A stretch of DNA of 64,000 bases from Cliona cf. orientalis (Eukaryota; Porifera; Demospongiae; Clionaida; Clionaidae). Shown here piece by piece: positions 34,337-47,656 of the stretch. Both the position numbers and the translations under genes were made by a program. A model generated the notes under the pieces. The model saw only the letters and a list, made by a program, of their open reading frames with translations, had not been told where the DNA came from and made no database searches. The stretch is taken from the NCBI GenBank assembly GCA_963930775.1, contig OZ005706.1:1178001-1242000 (forward strand), written 5' to 3'. Positions within the stretch are counted from its first letter, which is position 1, and every line of letters begins with the position of its first letter.

Positions 34337-37300
34337 CAGTATGAGACCTCAAATACAAATTTAATACATCCATTCCACACTTCACAGACATACAACGATT
34401 GAACATGGCCTCTGAGCTGTGCAACTGTCCCCCACAACAACAATGTAACCATCGCTGTGATCCCGCCCACTCCACTCAACAGTCAACCAATTGCAAGTTC
34501 CATCTACAGTTTGACTGATTTCACTCTTTATGTATTCGGCCGGTATTGGTACATATTTTTGAGCTGTGTGAGATTCCAAATATTAATACATATGACGGCA
34601 GATTTAGTACAAAACTTACTGCAGAAATCAGTTCCATTTGTCTTGTTATAGACGGTATAGATGACACCATCATTGTATCCCACAGGCTCAACTCTTACCA
34701 ATACATCAGCATTTGAGTCACTTATGCCTTGTTCAATCATTAAATTTTTAGAGGTAACCTGCAATAATTATGACACTTATATATCTGATATAACCGTAGT
34801 AATAATTATGGTACTATATATATGTTATAAATTTCAATAAGGAATCTGGAATATTCAGTCCCCCATATGCATGCATGCTATAGCTAGCTAATGATAATGA
34901 TCCAGAAAGGAGGCATGAAATTGAGATTTCTTCATGCAGCTCAAAAAGTGGGGGTTCTGCCTTCTGACAAATGTAGCTTCAACATTAGTTTTTTTTCATC
35001 CCAACTCAGCCCGCCACCGCATGGAAACCTTATAATTCAGATAGTGACAAACTTTTAATACAGATAGCAAACCTAGGGCTAAGGCCCACCCCTTTCAAGC
35101 TGGGAGTTGATCTGGGCAGGAGATTATCAAACTTGAATGACGTACCAGAGTTGTAAAAGATGATCCAGATCCTTCGGGATAATCTCCAATCAACCCCTCC
35201 CTGTCTCGTATGGTCTATAATTATAATATTATAATAGGGATCACACGATCAACTAGCTCACTGCAAATCTGTAATTATAGCGAATACTTACTGATTTGCT
35301 TGTACAGTGCTTTCGTCGCATTAGATAGTATGCATGTAAGTGAGGATTTCCAGCAGCTATGTCTAGTCTGTAAATGGCTTTAAAGATAGATATGGCATAG
35401 CCAATAATTATTGTGTATATCACAGGAAGAAAATCACAACACAACCATTGCATTATACCAAACAAATAATTAGCCGCAAGGATTCCGGCTTCATAATATC
35501 GAACTCACAGTTATTTGTGTGATCCCTGAGTGTTTCAATGTAATACTTGCGGTAATAACTATCACGACACCTTGGACTAGCCATCATCACCAGTTCAGTA
35601 ATTGGAGATTCGTTATTGAAAGCACCATTACTAGGGCAGTTTCGTGGAGCATCAACTGAATGAAGAATTAAAGAATCAAATATTATTGTGACTGATGATC
35701 AGACATAATAATTATGATATTCATAGATCTTGTACACTACTGTTATAACCAAGGGCTTATCTATAAGCCCTTGTTATAACTGAATCATCAGTGACCTAAT
35801 ATGATGTATAGCAGTGGTGTAAGAACCAGGGGGGGGGGGGGGGGGACTGGGGGGTCTGCCCCTGGTTCAAAATATTATAGGGGCCCCCTCCACAGTGAAA
35901 TTCCTCTACCCTGTATATACATCTACCCTAAAGACTTGGACCAACAAGTGTGCATACTTGATTACGTTTTACAATACATAATAATAATATTATAATCACA
36001 CTGAGTTTATCCATTCTCTGTGGCATATTACAATGCATAAACTTAATTACATACATGTAGCCTTACACATGGATTTTCTGCAATGGCTGCATCACTATTA
36101 TTGTATTTTGGGTGAGAGAAAGTCTCCAAAATTAACCAGCTATGAGAAAAGGGACTGTGCATGTTTGTTGTATGTAGCTTGCTGGAGTGTACAATAATAA
36201 TGTACTGTAGGTGTATCCATGCACTCAGAGTCTATGTTGGTGTCTATATAGTATAGCTACACTACTCACTAATAATAGTTATCTGACAGTAATTGGGGTG
36301 CATGAGATGCATGGTTGAATGCACCCCAATTACTGTCAGATAACTATTTTGTTGGTAGTTGATCTCTGTTCGTCATTAGCCCACTTTATGATGACCCAAC
36401 CCCTTCCCATAGCCGGCAAATTGCCTATAAAAACTTTGGATTGCTAGGCAACTACCAACAACTACAGGTGTAGAAAGCATGTTGGACAATGTCATGATAT
36501 AAATTGATCTTGTTTCGTACTACCACGAATGGTCCCTTTTCTCATAGCAGGTCACATTTATGCTCACGCAGAATGCACCAGAATGAAAATGTAAAAATTT
36601 TCCTGGGGGAGTATGCCCCCAGACCCCCTAGTTTTCCCACCAAAGCTATAATTATATACTTGATTACCATTCTCGGCCGCTCCCCCCCCCCCCCCCCAAC
36701 TCCAAAACAAAATCTTATGCCACTGTATATATTACAGCTATACAAGTATACTCGTATATGTGTGTTAATACGTAGAAATTAAAACGAATCGATCAATACA
36801 GTCTCACAAGCTTGAGCCAGACCTTCCCATCATTACATAATAATATTATTATGAAGATCTGGCTCGCGAGACTCTAGTATCAGTATAGAGCTGCAATAGG
36901 ATAAAACAATGTAGCCACAATAAAAGGTATTGTACATACGGCTATTTTGTAGATTCCATTCTTCCAGTGCTCGTGGATTCTAAAAAGGTTAAAGAGAAAT
37001 ACAGATTTTGTTTGCAGAAATACAAAGCATGCATGGCTAGTGCTATTTATGTCACGCTACTCTCACGTTGCACACTGCCTGTTAGTGATCATAATATCGT
37101 GGGGAAAAGATCGACACTTGAAACCCATTTATTTATAAACTAGAGCTCTCAAACGCATACTCCATATGACATCTTTGATGACGCTGCTCAACTTGAATAA
37201 CAAAGGGTTTTACAATTGGGGAGACTCTAGCTAGCTATGTAGAGCTTTGTGACAATTAAGTGAGTGCAAAATTTTGAAGCCATGCCCACAAATAATTAAA

Positions 37301-37916
37301 CCACGCCCCAAACTGCACCGTTCCATGTTTGTGAGCAACTCTATTGGCTGGTGCGGCTTATTGCCTATCGCAGGACTGTGGCTTGCGCTCATACCTAGAG
37401 CGATGAACTTGCTGAATCAGCACCAGATGTTTTGCGTGCAATTTGCATACCAATCGCTGTGGTGGGCACGTGTGTACGCGAATATGCCATGATATGATTT
37501 TGAGTACTGTACGTGGTCATGGTCAAATGGAAGGCACAAAAAGTGGGGCAGCTCAGCCTTGAGCCGCCCCTGCCACCCCGCCTCCGACGGCCCTAAATAA
37601 GAATGCATGAAAAAGATAGGTTTGGCTCGGTGTGCACGCTCATGAGACTATTTATTATTAAAACGATGCTGTGTAACTGAGGAATGCACAGGATCAGCCT
37701 GATTTATTACAGTGTATAATTTGTGCCATGATATTATTCAGTCAGACTCACCTCATTGTAAAGATGATATTTCGAGACATCAACTGAAGAACACTCACCT
37801 GCAGTAGGACAACAGAATTTGTATGGTAGATTCGCATTGTTTGTTGCTGCAGTCAGCATAGAAAGCAAGATACAAAGCAAGAGTGGTATAATAAATTGCA
37901 GCTGATTCACAACCAT
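33865..37916 (-). CDS. R4: truncated receptor, possible secreted ectodomain of about 360 aa
   Basis: Paralogue of R2 exons 1-9. Minus-strand exons: 37916-37752, 36979-36940, 35655-35509, 35362-35292, 35214-35146, 34758-34620, 34563-34394, 34220-34164, then 34089 to a stop at 33865. Every phase matches and no internal stop was seen. Exon 1 encodes MVVNQLQFIIPLLL, a signal peptide. Exon 9 keeps TTNCTKSEIGYELAHLFKGC and the CCD motif, then diverges after DPTSVMK into an unrelated Lys-rich tail ending FFACFN. There is no transmembrane or SEFIR exon before POLA1 fragment P3. A soluble decoy is possible; a recent pseudogene that has not yet decayed is the alternative. Confidence 0.6.
34267..34333. 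repeat. CA microsatellite in R4 intron 7
   Basis: About 30 CA units with two CG interruptions. Shorter CA tracts occupy the same intron in R2 and R3. Confidence 0.9.
36000..36735. repeat. CAGTGGTATAAGAT repeat family, R4 copy (inverted)
   Basis: Opposite orientation to the R2 and R3 copies. Includes the 36275 hairpin and a poly-C run near 36681-36698. Confidence 0.6.
36275..36347. repeat. Perfect 28-bp hairpin between R4 exons 2 and 3
   Basis: Arms 36275-36302 and 36320-36347 are exact complements with a 17-nt spacer. A second pair (ttgttggtagttg and its complement) follows at 36351 and 36449. Confidence 0.85.
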
Positions 37917-38050
37917 ATTATTATGCATCATCTGATTCAACATGATTTGCAGAGATAGCGGACTGTAGGCAAAGTTAATAAGATTTGAAGGAAGTTCCAA
38001 ATGGTCCCAGGTTTCTCACAGCTGGTCTTTTTAAGTATTGGGCCAGTACA

Positions 38051-38301
38051 GTTAATAAGAATACACCCCTGTTGAGGAACACTTTTCCAGTTCCCCTGAA
38101 GACAAGTAGCTAATCGGATAAATTTCCCCCAGAAGACTTAATTAAAATGGAGGCAGTAACCCCCAAGACATCATTAAAATGCACCATTTTACCCCCAGAA
38201 CATCATTAAAATAGCCTCAACACCCCCCAAGACTTCATCAAATCGAGCTACCCCCTTAGGACACAATTATCGTTCCTCAACAGGGGTGTATCTTTGTTAA
38301 C
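38051..38301. mobile_element. MITE between R4 and POLA1
   Basis: Ends GTTAATAAGAATACACCCCT and its near-complement, followed by GTTGAGGAAC in both arms. 251 bp. The interior has repeated ccccaagacttcattaaa-like motifs. Confidence 0.8.
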
Positions 38302-38574
38302 TGGAATAGCCCATTAATAGCTAGACACATAGTTTTTGTGGCCCCTCAGTCGTGAACCGGGGGCTGGCCCACCAGACTACTCCGGCCAAGTGGCCCGCGA
38401 TTCAGCGACTCTGATCGCGCTATCTATGCATTATGGGTCATCAGGTAGCTAGTATAGTATAGCGTGTATGTGGTAAATTGCAATTTGACGACCCTGCACC
38501 GAATATCAAAGCGCGTTTTGTTTTGGCGGGAAAAGATCAGGCTGAGGGCGCCGGGCACTGGGAAGTCACGAAGT
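38302..38574. promoter_or_regulatory. Divergent promoter region R4/POLA1 with E2F-like site
   Basis: Lies between the R4 start (37916, minus) and the POLA1 start (38575, plus). TTTTGGCGGGAAAA at 38521-38534 matches the E2F/DP consensus and sits about 40 bp upstream of the POLA1 ATG. The preceding tgacgaccctg motif is also conserved in the other modules. E2F control of S-phase genes including POLA1 is well known. No TATA box was recognised. A 251-bp inverted-repeat element (38051-38301) lies on the R4 side. Confidence 0.65.
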
Positions 38575-40675
38575 ATGTCAACTCAATCTCCAGGTATGCA
38601 GTATGCAATCAGTTGGGGGTACTTTTAAATCTCTCTCTCATTCTGACACTCTCTCTCTCGATCTCTCATACCCACACAAATAGAAATCCCCTCAGATGGG
38701 ATAGACTCAATAGCTGTTCGTCGTAAAAGGAGAGAAAAGAAGAAAGGTGGCGCCAGTTCAGCTCTAGAAAAGATCAAGTAAGTGGATATAATTATTATTA
38801 CACCTTACCGAAACTTATTGAAACCCCGCCCCTGGCCCCTCCTCTTATCACTATAGGTATAATAGTCAAGTCCCTCCCCTCCCCTCTCCTCCGTAGACAT
38901 AGCCACACTCTCTTTTCTTACTGACTCCTCCCTCCCCCCCCCCCCCCCCCCCCATAGGCGTAGCCGTGAGACTGGTCTCCATGAAGAGTCAGAGCTTGAA
39001 GAACATGAAGCTCTCTTTGACTACGTTGAGGAGGCGGAGTATGCTCGCATCGTTCAGCAGAGGCAGGAGGAAGGATTCATCCTGGATGATGGTAAAGGAG
39101 AGAGAGAGCATGGTCCATGAAGTATACAATATGGGAGGGGGGTTTACTTTGGTCCACATACTATTAAAGCGTACTATGTTTCGTGGTTTGCTAGTCACAA
39201 GAGGTAGTGTGGGGGAGATTTCCCTAGAAATGCCCCAAGATTAATGTGGCCCCTTTATTGGTTTGTTGAAGGCTGTGGGAAATAGCTAGTAATTGTGTCC
39301 TGTTTTCTAGGAAAGTAGTAACTTTCAGTGGTTGTGTACTTCTCAGCAAACCTTACCCCAGCTGCTGAATAGTGTTATTCTTTTCCCCTGGTTAAATGCT
39401 GAAATTAAGTTTTTCCTTTAGTTCATTAATTTTATCAGTGCACATGTTATCTTCTCTTCCTGTACACCTGTACATGTATGATGTATATAGATGGCAGCTA
39501 CTGTGAGCATGGACGAGAGATATTTGACGAAGAGGCTGAAGCCTCGGCAAAAGACAAGAAAGGCAAAGCTAAGAAGCCAGTGAGCTCATGATTATTAGTG
39601 AGACTGGGAGCATTCTCTGGGGGGAGTAGAGGGGCAGGGGGGAAGCTCATCCTCCCCCCTCCCCCCAATGTACATACCGCACTCAAGTTTGATGTTACTT
39701 TATTATTGCCCCTACAAAAAGAATATTGTTAGTCCCAATTCTTATCCAGGGTATGCCAAAGCGCGTGGCGAAACCAACCTCCAACATCAAACACATGTTG
39801 CTGAATGCCGGTAGCAGCAGCAAGAAAAAGAAACAGGTATGTATGATAAGAGTAAGAAGAGGGAGGGAGGGAGGGAGGGGTGTGGTGGTCACATGGTTAT
39901 TGAAGCATCATAATAATAAATATTGTACTTATCACAGGAGAAAGTATCACTGGAAGGAGATGAACTCTTGAATGATCTTCTACTACAAGTAAGTCATCTA
40001 CTAAAGAAAGGTACTGATATATTTACCAACTTTTTTATGACATACAGGCCAAGCAGCCCAAGAGACCACACCCATCAGCCACACCCACCCACACCAGTTC
40101 AAGGTCAACGTCATTCACCCCACGTCTATCGTCCACGCCCCAAGCGCCACGCCCACACATGGCCAAGAAGATCCGCATCACCAAGTCACATGATGGACCC
40201 ACTATCAGTGCTGGCTCAGCAGCTATCAAAAGGTTCTCAAAATCTGCCGATGTCAGCAGTTTTCCGATAAAGCCACAGCAGTCTTCTAAAGACAAAGATG
40301 ACGAATACGAAGATGTTGGTGGAGATGACTTGGGAATGGACTGGGGAGGCTGTGATGATGACAACTGGGAAGATGGTGATGCTGGGGAGGGTGTGAGGGG
40401 TGGAGGTGGTGACAGTGTGAGGCCTAGTACTGCTGACGATGCGCGTGGTGAGGGAGTGGTGATGGCCGCCAAGAAGGAGGAGGGAGGGTATAAAGAAGAG
40501 GCAATGATGGAAGAAGAGAAGACTATGGTGTAAGTGCAAATGACTTGTTGCATAATTTAAATATTTGGCCATTGATGATTTATATGATTCATTTTCTACT
40601 CTTTCCAGACCTGAAGCAGCTGTTTCAGTGTCAGGGTGGGAGACAGTCAGAGATGAGCTGGAGGAGACAAAGACT
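38575..40675 (+). CDS. POLA1: POLA1 exons 1-8: N-terminal regulatory region
   Basis: Exon 2 carries a basic cluster, RRKRREKKK, likely a nuclear localisation signal. Exons 3-4 give the conserved acidic block ending [20 protein letters not shown]. Exon 5 has the [10 protein letters not shown] motif typical of the POLA1 N terminus. Exon 6 is a short acidic, leucine-rich peptide ([11 protein letters not shown]) in the place where yeast and animal Pol1 carry a Ctf4/WDHD1-binding box; that role is inferred. Exon 7 (40048-40529) is low complexity: Pro/Ser/Thr-rich first, then Asp/Glu/Gly-rich. Exon 8 has a short helical [10 protein letters not shown] segment. These are the exons that were repeatedly copied upstream. 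Confidence 0.93.
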
Positions 40676-43600
40676 GTGAGTGGAAGCACGACAATAATTA
40701 CTGCATACGTATTGTATGGTAAAGGTCGCTAAGTCACTAAGTATGCGCGCCAATATTTTGTTGGTAGTGGTCGTCAATCACAAATACTTCTCATTGATGC
40801 AGCTGCCTTGCGCTAATTATAAAGCTAGCTGGCCATAGTAGCTATGAACAATCCTACTCATATAATATTATATATATATGGCCACTATTACTCCTTACTG
40901 CTCTCTCAATTGGTAGGCATTTGGAGGTGTCCAGGTTGACTCCTCCTCCCTGCCCACCCGACAGCTGGAGGGGGGAGAAGGGGAGGAGGTGCTGCCCTTC
41001 TTCTGGCTGGATGCCTACGAGGACAGCTTCCACCAGCCCGGGACGGTCTACCTCATCGGGAAGGTCTGGGTGGAGCAGGCCAACGCTTACGTGAGGTAGG
41101 TTTGGTTAGAGGGGTGGAGCTAAGGTGTATAATAAGGTCATGTGACCTGCACATGTGGTTAACCAGTTAAGCTCATAAGTTAGAGCTGCTCAGTGTTTCA
41201 TTTAGAGGGGGGGGGGTGCCCTGGGATTTCCCCCCCCCCCCCTAAAATATTGAGAAATTTTAGTATAATATATACTAAATAAACAAATACCAAGATTTAA
41301 ATTAAGGTTAAAGAGTGATTCTTCGGTTTGATTGTTTGAAATATCTAATATCAAGTCTGTGATTTGGGAAAGTTAATCTACATGTGTATATGCACTAATT
41401 TCACACTTACTTAGTGGGTATGTATTTGTCAACCACAATCTATCAGCACTAATTTTTGATCAAAATAGCAATTCTTTATTCCCGGGGGGGGGGGGGGGGG
41501 GGGGGGGGGCCGACATATAGTTCCCCCCCCTAACAAAAAATCCTGTATGAAACCCTGCTGCTGTATTATTGTGGCATAGATCATTATCTATGGTTGTAGT
41601 GGTATCCCATTGAACCTATGATTGTGACGACCCTGTACCAATCCCATTGTACTACAACATCCTTACCAAAACTTTCAACTATTCAACATCCTTTACCGAA
41701 AATAACTTTCAATTATTTTATTAGCAAAAGTCATCACACAATAATTGAAGGGCTCAGAAGCAAAGTGGGCTAACCCACAAATGTTGACTTAGCCCCCCGA
41801 ATCTTGAAAACTTGCTTAAAATGTGTTTCATGAGCTATAGAAAATTCAATTTTTTGAAAATTTTGGCAATTTGATAGAGTACAATGTATGATTTTTAGTC
41901 CATTTTTGAGCGTTTTAGACAATTCCCCACAGTTAGTTCGGGGTTAGCCCACTTTGCTTCTGAGCCCTTCAATTATATTATAGAATGCACACAGCACACA
42001 AATCATTTTGTGATTGGTTGATCCTAATAATCATACCTTATGCAGCTGCTGTGTTGTGGTAAAGAACATTGAGAGATGTCTCTACTTCCTTCCTCGTGAG
42101 AAGGTAATCGCTTGAATCAAGCTTTCTCAAAACTTTCCTTTTGTTCAATGGCAATTCCTACTCCAATAGCCATTCTCCTCTAATTAAACCAGCATAAATA
42201 CTGCCTTCAAAGTAATTACAACCCTGATCTTCCTTGAGTCCCTATGTTTATATTTGCACTAGCTGTAATTATTCCTTGATTTTGGGCAACTAGGTAGACT
42301 GAAGTTGGCCATTGATACTCAATTTGTGCGCTTTGGGTTACATTTTTCAGTTCAGGGTCAGTCCACTTGCTTTTTTGAAGCCTTTGATTTTATTACCCCG
42401 GATTTGTTCTATTTGTTCAATTATCCCTACCATACCATACCTTACCTTACCTTACCTTCGACACAGAAGCTGAAAGGAGGGAAGGAGACAGAGGAGGAGG
42501 TGACATTTCAAGATGTCTATCTAGTGAGTACCCCTCCCCCATGACCCACAAGACAGTTTTGTTTTATTTAGGGGTACTATTATTGTGTGTAGCAAATACA
42601 ATTAGAGGTAGGGTGCAGCATCCCCTGGGGAGAGCGTGAGTGATTGGATGTTTTTTCGTGGAAAAGTTTCGGAGTAAAAAAATTTTTTATATTAATATAG
42701 GAATTTTCATCCAAGTATGCTGATCCCTACAACATTTTGCGATTCACGTCCAAGCGTGTGCTGAAACATTACGCCTTTGAGCTTCCAGACATCCCACCGG
42801 AGAGCGAGTACCTCGAGGTCCGCTACTCACATGACTATCCAGCCCCGCCCCCTGACAGCAAAGGAAACACGTTCAGCCATGTATTTGGTACCAATACATC
42901 CAGGTAGGAGGAGTGTGAGGGAGAGGAGAGAGAGAGAGAGAGATTGTTTTATGTCTACATATTATATGTAACTATAGTCTGGAGCGTCTCATCTTGAAGT
43001 GTGGTTTGAAAGGGCCAAGTTGGCTCCACATCAAGCAACCAAGTACGTTTGATCACATGACAGTCATGTGATCCTATCTATTTGTATCCACTATAATTAT
43101 TTATCTTGGTGTACAGCATGCCCCCCGCAGCCCATCAGTTGGTGCAAGTGTGAAGCGGTCGTCCAATCAATGAGTAGCATTTCAGTCGTTGCCGAGCAAC
43201 CTCCTCCACCGCCCCTGGTCGTTATGAGCTTATCGGTCAAGATCATCTTGAACCCCAAAACTGGCACAAACGAGGTAATAAAAATCCATACTGCTAATTT
43301 TCATAATGGTGTCATATGCATATTGGTTGTGCTGCTAGGCTGGGATCTATATCAATGTACCTACATGTGAATATTAATGCATGCATTCATTTATGAAAAG
43401 TTGCATGTGTAAAGGTTTGCATGTATCCAGCACATGTACGTACATATATGAATTATTGTACAAATAAGTCCACGTTCTGAGCTGCGTACATGTACATGTA
43501 GTTTGCATGTTGCTTGATCCCAGAGGTCACATGGTTGGTCATCCCATCGCTTGCCCTCTTTAATTCAATTAAGGCAATTTGCTTTGATGTTTCGTGTGTG

Positions 43601-44270
43601 GCACAGCGGAACACCACACACACATTAAGACAGCTGGTTATCAGTCGTGAATATCATCATCTCACAACGCATAGTCATCGTTGGTGGTAATGTGCAATCA
43701 ATCTTGCTTCAGGCTATATATGTACATGTACATGTATATATTGTGCACATGTATAATTATGGGTACCATAGTGGGGCCCTGGTCTATGAATATCATTAAC
43801 AAGTGTTTATTAGATTTACGGCCAAACATCTGATACTCGATGAAAGTTGTCAAGGCTGGCTTAACTGGTCCCCTCGAGCGGATTCACGCGCGCATTCCGA
43901 TCATTCCAGCCATTCTTAATGCTCTGAATTTCGTTCCCTGGGACAGCAGAGATCATCATCGCCTTGCCTTGTTCTGTGCGGCCTATATCATGTATTTTTT
44001 GCTTCCCATGACCCCCTGACTAGACTAGGCGCTGGACCACACAGAGGTAGTCAGTCACCCTAGCGCTTTGTTCATCATCCTACATGTACATGACCTTAAT
44101 TTTGTAATCGAGTGGCATGTGGCTTATAGTGTAATTGTTATTACGTGCACATGATAAGAACATGGTTGGATTTTAGTCGCTTTTATAATTTTGAAATGAT
44201 GCAGTTGGTTTCACGATTGTAAGAGTATCTCACGCATAGTGCATATGCATGTGCATGCAGCTATGATATT

Positions 44271-44316
<46 letters not shown>

Positions 44317-45392
44317 TTTATTAACATTCGAGGGTGGGGGCCCCCCGAAGTTAATTTCCTCTTCCTAGAATTTTCTAGACTCTGTATATACATGTACATA
44401 GAGAATAGTACGGAACATATACACGTAGTATTCCCCCACCCCCAACCCCCCCCCCCCACTCCTGAAGGACCAAAAATTGATAATAATCGCTGACATGACA
44501 TGATCACAAAATTAGTATTATTTTGAGTTGTGTCCCATCACACAATTATCATTGTTGTGCCATACCGTTGGTTGCCTTGGCGACTGCATGTACAGCACTT
44601 ACAAAAAAAGAAAAAAACTATTAATAGACTACATCAAATAGTAAGATTCTCAGACACCAGTCGTAGTTAGGCCTGATACGCTTCAGGCACAAAGCCATAT
44701 AACTACAATGGGGACTGAGAGAGAACCTTAATATTGCGATGAAGTATAATCCCAGCCAAGAACCTACCTAGCTTCTAGTTATTAGTAGACTGTCCATTTA
44801 TTAATAAAGCTGACTAACTAGTCCGTCCGTCCGTCCGTCCGTCCGTCATTGGGTAGAATATCATGCAGGAATGCCCCGCTCAGCACCAAAGAATTTCCAG
44901 AATCTACCACTTCAATTGCAAACGCTAAACGAGAAATCTACGACCCCACCACATCATGTGCTTGCATACAAAGTAGGGGCTGGGTGGGGCTTCACGCAAG
45001 ACATTTCGTAGAAATAATGAATGAAGAGAGAGTGAGAGAGGGGCAGGTAAGTGATCTATGTGTTCATTGTGAACGTGATCAGATGGCTTTACGTAAACCT
45101 TTGAAAATCTGTGTACCCTCTCGCTGTACTCGTAACAATGCCCGTGGTTTCTTTAGCCGGAGTAAAGTGAATTGACATCAAAGGGAAGCTTGTGGTTTGT
45201 GCTAATTGTTGAAACCACATCAAAGGGTTGTGGAGCTTCTGCTAAACGAGATAATTTATTATTGAAGTAGTATTGAGTTTTGCTTCCCCACCATAGATCA
45301 ATGGTGTCATGTATGACATAATTACCTCCTCAAATGTCATTATGTCTCAAACGCTCCAACAACGCTTTTATCGTTAGTTACAACCGAGAAGT

Positions 45393-45425
<33 letters not shown>

Positions 45426-46688
45426 GAAGAAGAGAAAGGGAGGAGGAGAGGGAGGGAGGAAGGGGGACAGATTGATAGAGGTTAACCTTCACTACTGTTG
45501 CACAATTACTGTACTAACAGTTCATTGTGCTTGCACTAAAAGTAGTCCTCACTTGTTATTATAATATTATCTGGTTTATTGATTGCTATCAAACTGTGTG
45601 TGTTCTTTGCGGTATCATAATAATCGATACATAATAATATTATTATGCCGTAATAGCATTGTTGGTACGCATGTGCATACGTGCCTGTGACTCAATACCC
45701 TATCAGATGCATCACATACGTATCGCTACGGCAACCGATCCCTTGGGCATGGGATGTAGTGGCGTATAGAATTTTACAGGTGACGGGTGTTTTTGCCTTT
45801 GAGCAGGGGGATTGGGTGTCGCGCGGCACATTGATGTTTGCGATAATTGGCAGAATCTTGCGTGTGTTGGCTAGCTATCTGAGTGCTCTGCTTTTATTAC
45901 TTTATTGTCGACAAATTAAACACTGACTCATGTCAGGGAAACTGGATCCCTGGTGGATGGACTGCCACGCTGCTGATGTGATTAATAAACTATTTAATCT
46001 ACCTACGTAGTTCTGTAGCTATGCATCTTCTCCTGCCCCCCCCCCCCCAACCCATGACCACTTCTCCCTAAGTTAACTCACTTTCTTCAAACTCTTTCTT
46101 CTCTGTCTTGCCCCCTCCCCTCCCTCTCTGTCTCTCTGACCTCTTCCTCCCTACCCCTCACGTTCTTACCCCTCTCTCTCTCTCTCTCCTCCCTCCTTCT
46201 CTCTCTTGCTGTCTCTCTTCTCTGGAATCCTCTCAGGTTCTGTGTCTTGGGGCGCTGGTTCATCCTGATATCCACTTTGACAAGCCTCCACCAAAGCATC
46301 CTTTCAAAGCTGATCTTCTCGGTGAGCCAATTTTTTTTACCAAGATTGATAATGACTAAGCTATAGTATTTAGTATGTGTGATTATTGCATGTTCCTGCA
46401 GCAATTCGCAGACCTGTTGACAGAGATTTTCCATTCAGATTTGAAGAGTATGTTAAGAAAAAGGTGCGTACGATTCAGATAGAATATTCCCGATGTATGC
46501 ATGTATGAGATTCCATGTAGGGCAATTACCATAACTACATGTAATCTGAATGTAGATTAAGCCTTATTAAAAAATAATGTTATTTGTGAAAGCTGTTATA
46601 TAAATATTACAGCTAATTTAAGTAATAAAAGCTACTCCTGCCTACATCATATTAGCCAATCCAATTATAACCATCTCTCCCTCCCCCC

Positions 46689-46739
<51 letters not shown>

Positions 46740-47625
46740 CCCCCCTCCCTCCTACTTCCCTACCACAGGGCTACAACGTTGAAGTCTCTCCTTCCGAGCG
46801 AGCCATGCTTGCCTACTTTCTAGCCAAGCTTCATCGAGTTGACCCTGACATCATTGTTGGTCACAACATGGGCTCCTTTGCGCTGGAAGTGCTCCAGCAT
46901 CGCATGGCAGCGTGCAAGGTGCCTCAGTGGTCCAGGATTGGCAGACTGAGAAGAAAGGAGCTACCAAAGGTACATCACAATAATAATAATAATATTATTA
47001 CTAATTTGCATAGCAAGTACATGTACGCTCGTTCTTGTTACACCAATGCGAATTAGTATCTATTACCCAACCAAGAACCTCGGTATCTTAATAACATTAT
47101 TATTATACATGTATCAGGGATTCAGCACATAGCTACGTGTAAATTGGCTAGTGTATAGGAACCCCATTATGTTGTGTGTCTGTACATGTGCATACAATAA
47201 TATTATTGGTAGATGCAATGTACGTGATAATTAGGTTTGCCTGAGCAGGCGATGGGATGGTATGGTTGCCCCTTAGGTCTTGGGATTGGTAGTAGAAGAT
47301 ATCTATCTACTGAATTTTTTCCTGTTTGGTTGTAGGGTCGTATGGCAGGCCACTGGCTATGTGCTGGTCGCCCAGTATGCGATGTCCGAATCTCAGCCAA
47401 AGAATTGATCCGAGCTAAGAGCTATGACCTTGCAGGTATTTATGAATGTATTTTCCTCCAAGAAATTTAAGATTTGAAGCTCTCCCTCTCCTTCCCTTTC
47501 TCTCCCCTCTTCTCTCTCTCTCTCTCTTTCTCTCCCTCTCTCTCTCCAGAGCTAGCCAACACTGTCCTCCGTAAGAAGCACCCTACTCTGGACCATGAGG
47601 ACGTTCTACGAGCATTCTGGTAAGT

Positions 47626-47656
<31 letters not shown>

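Noticed and set aside
44211-44507. Minus-strand ORF with Ser/Leu run
   Set aside because: Translation of a GA/CT microsatellite.
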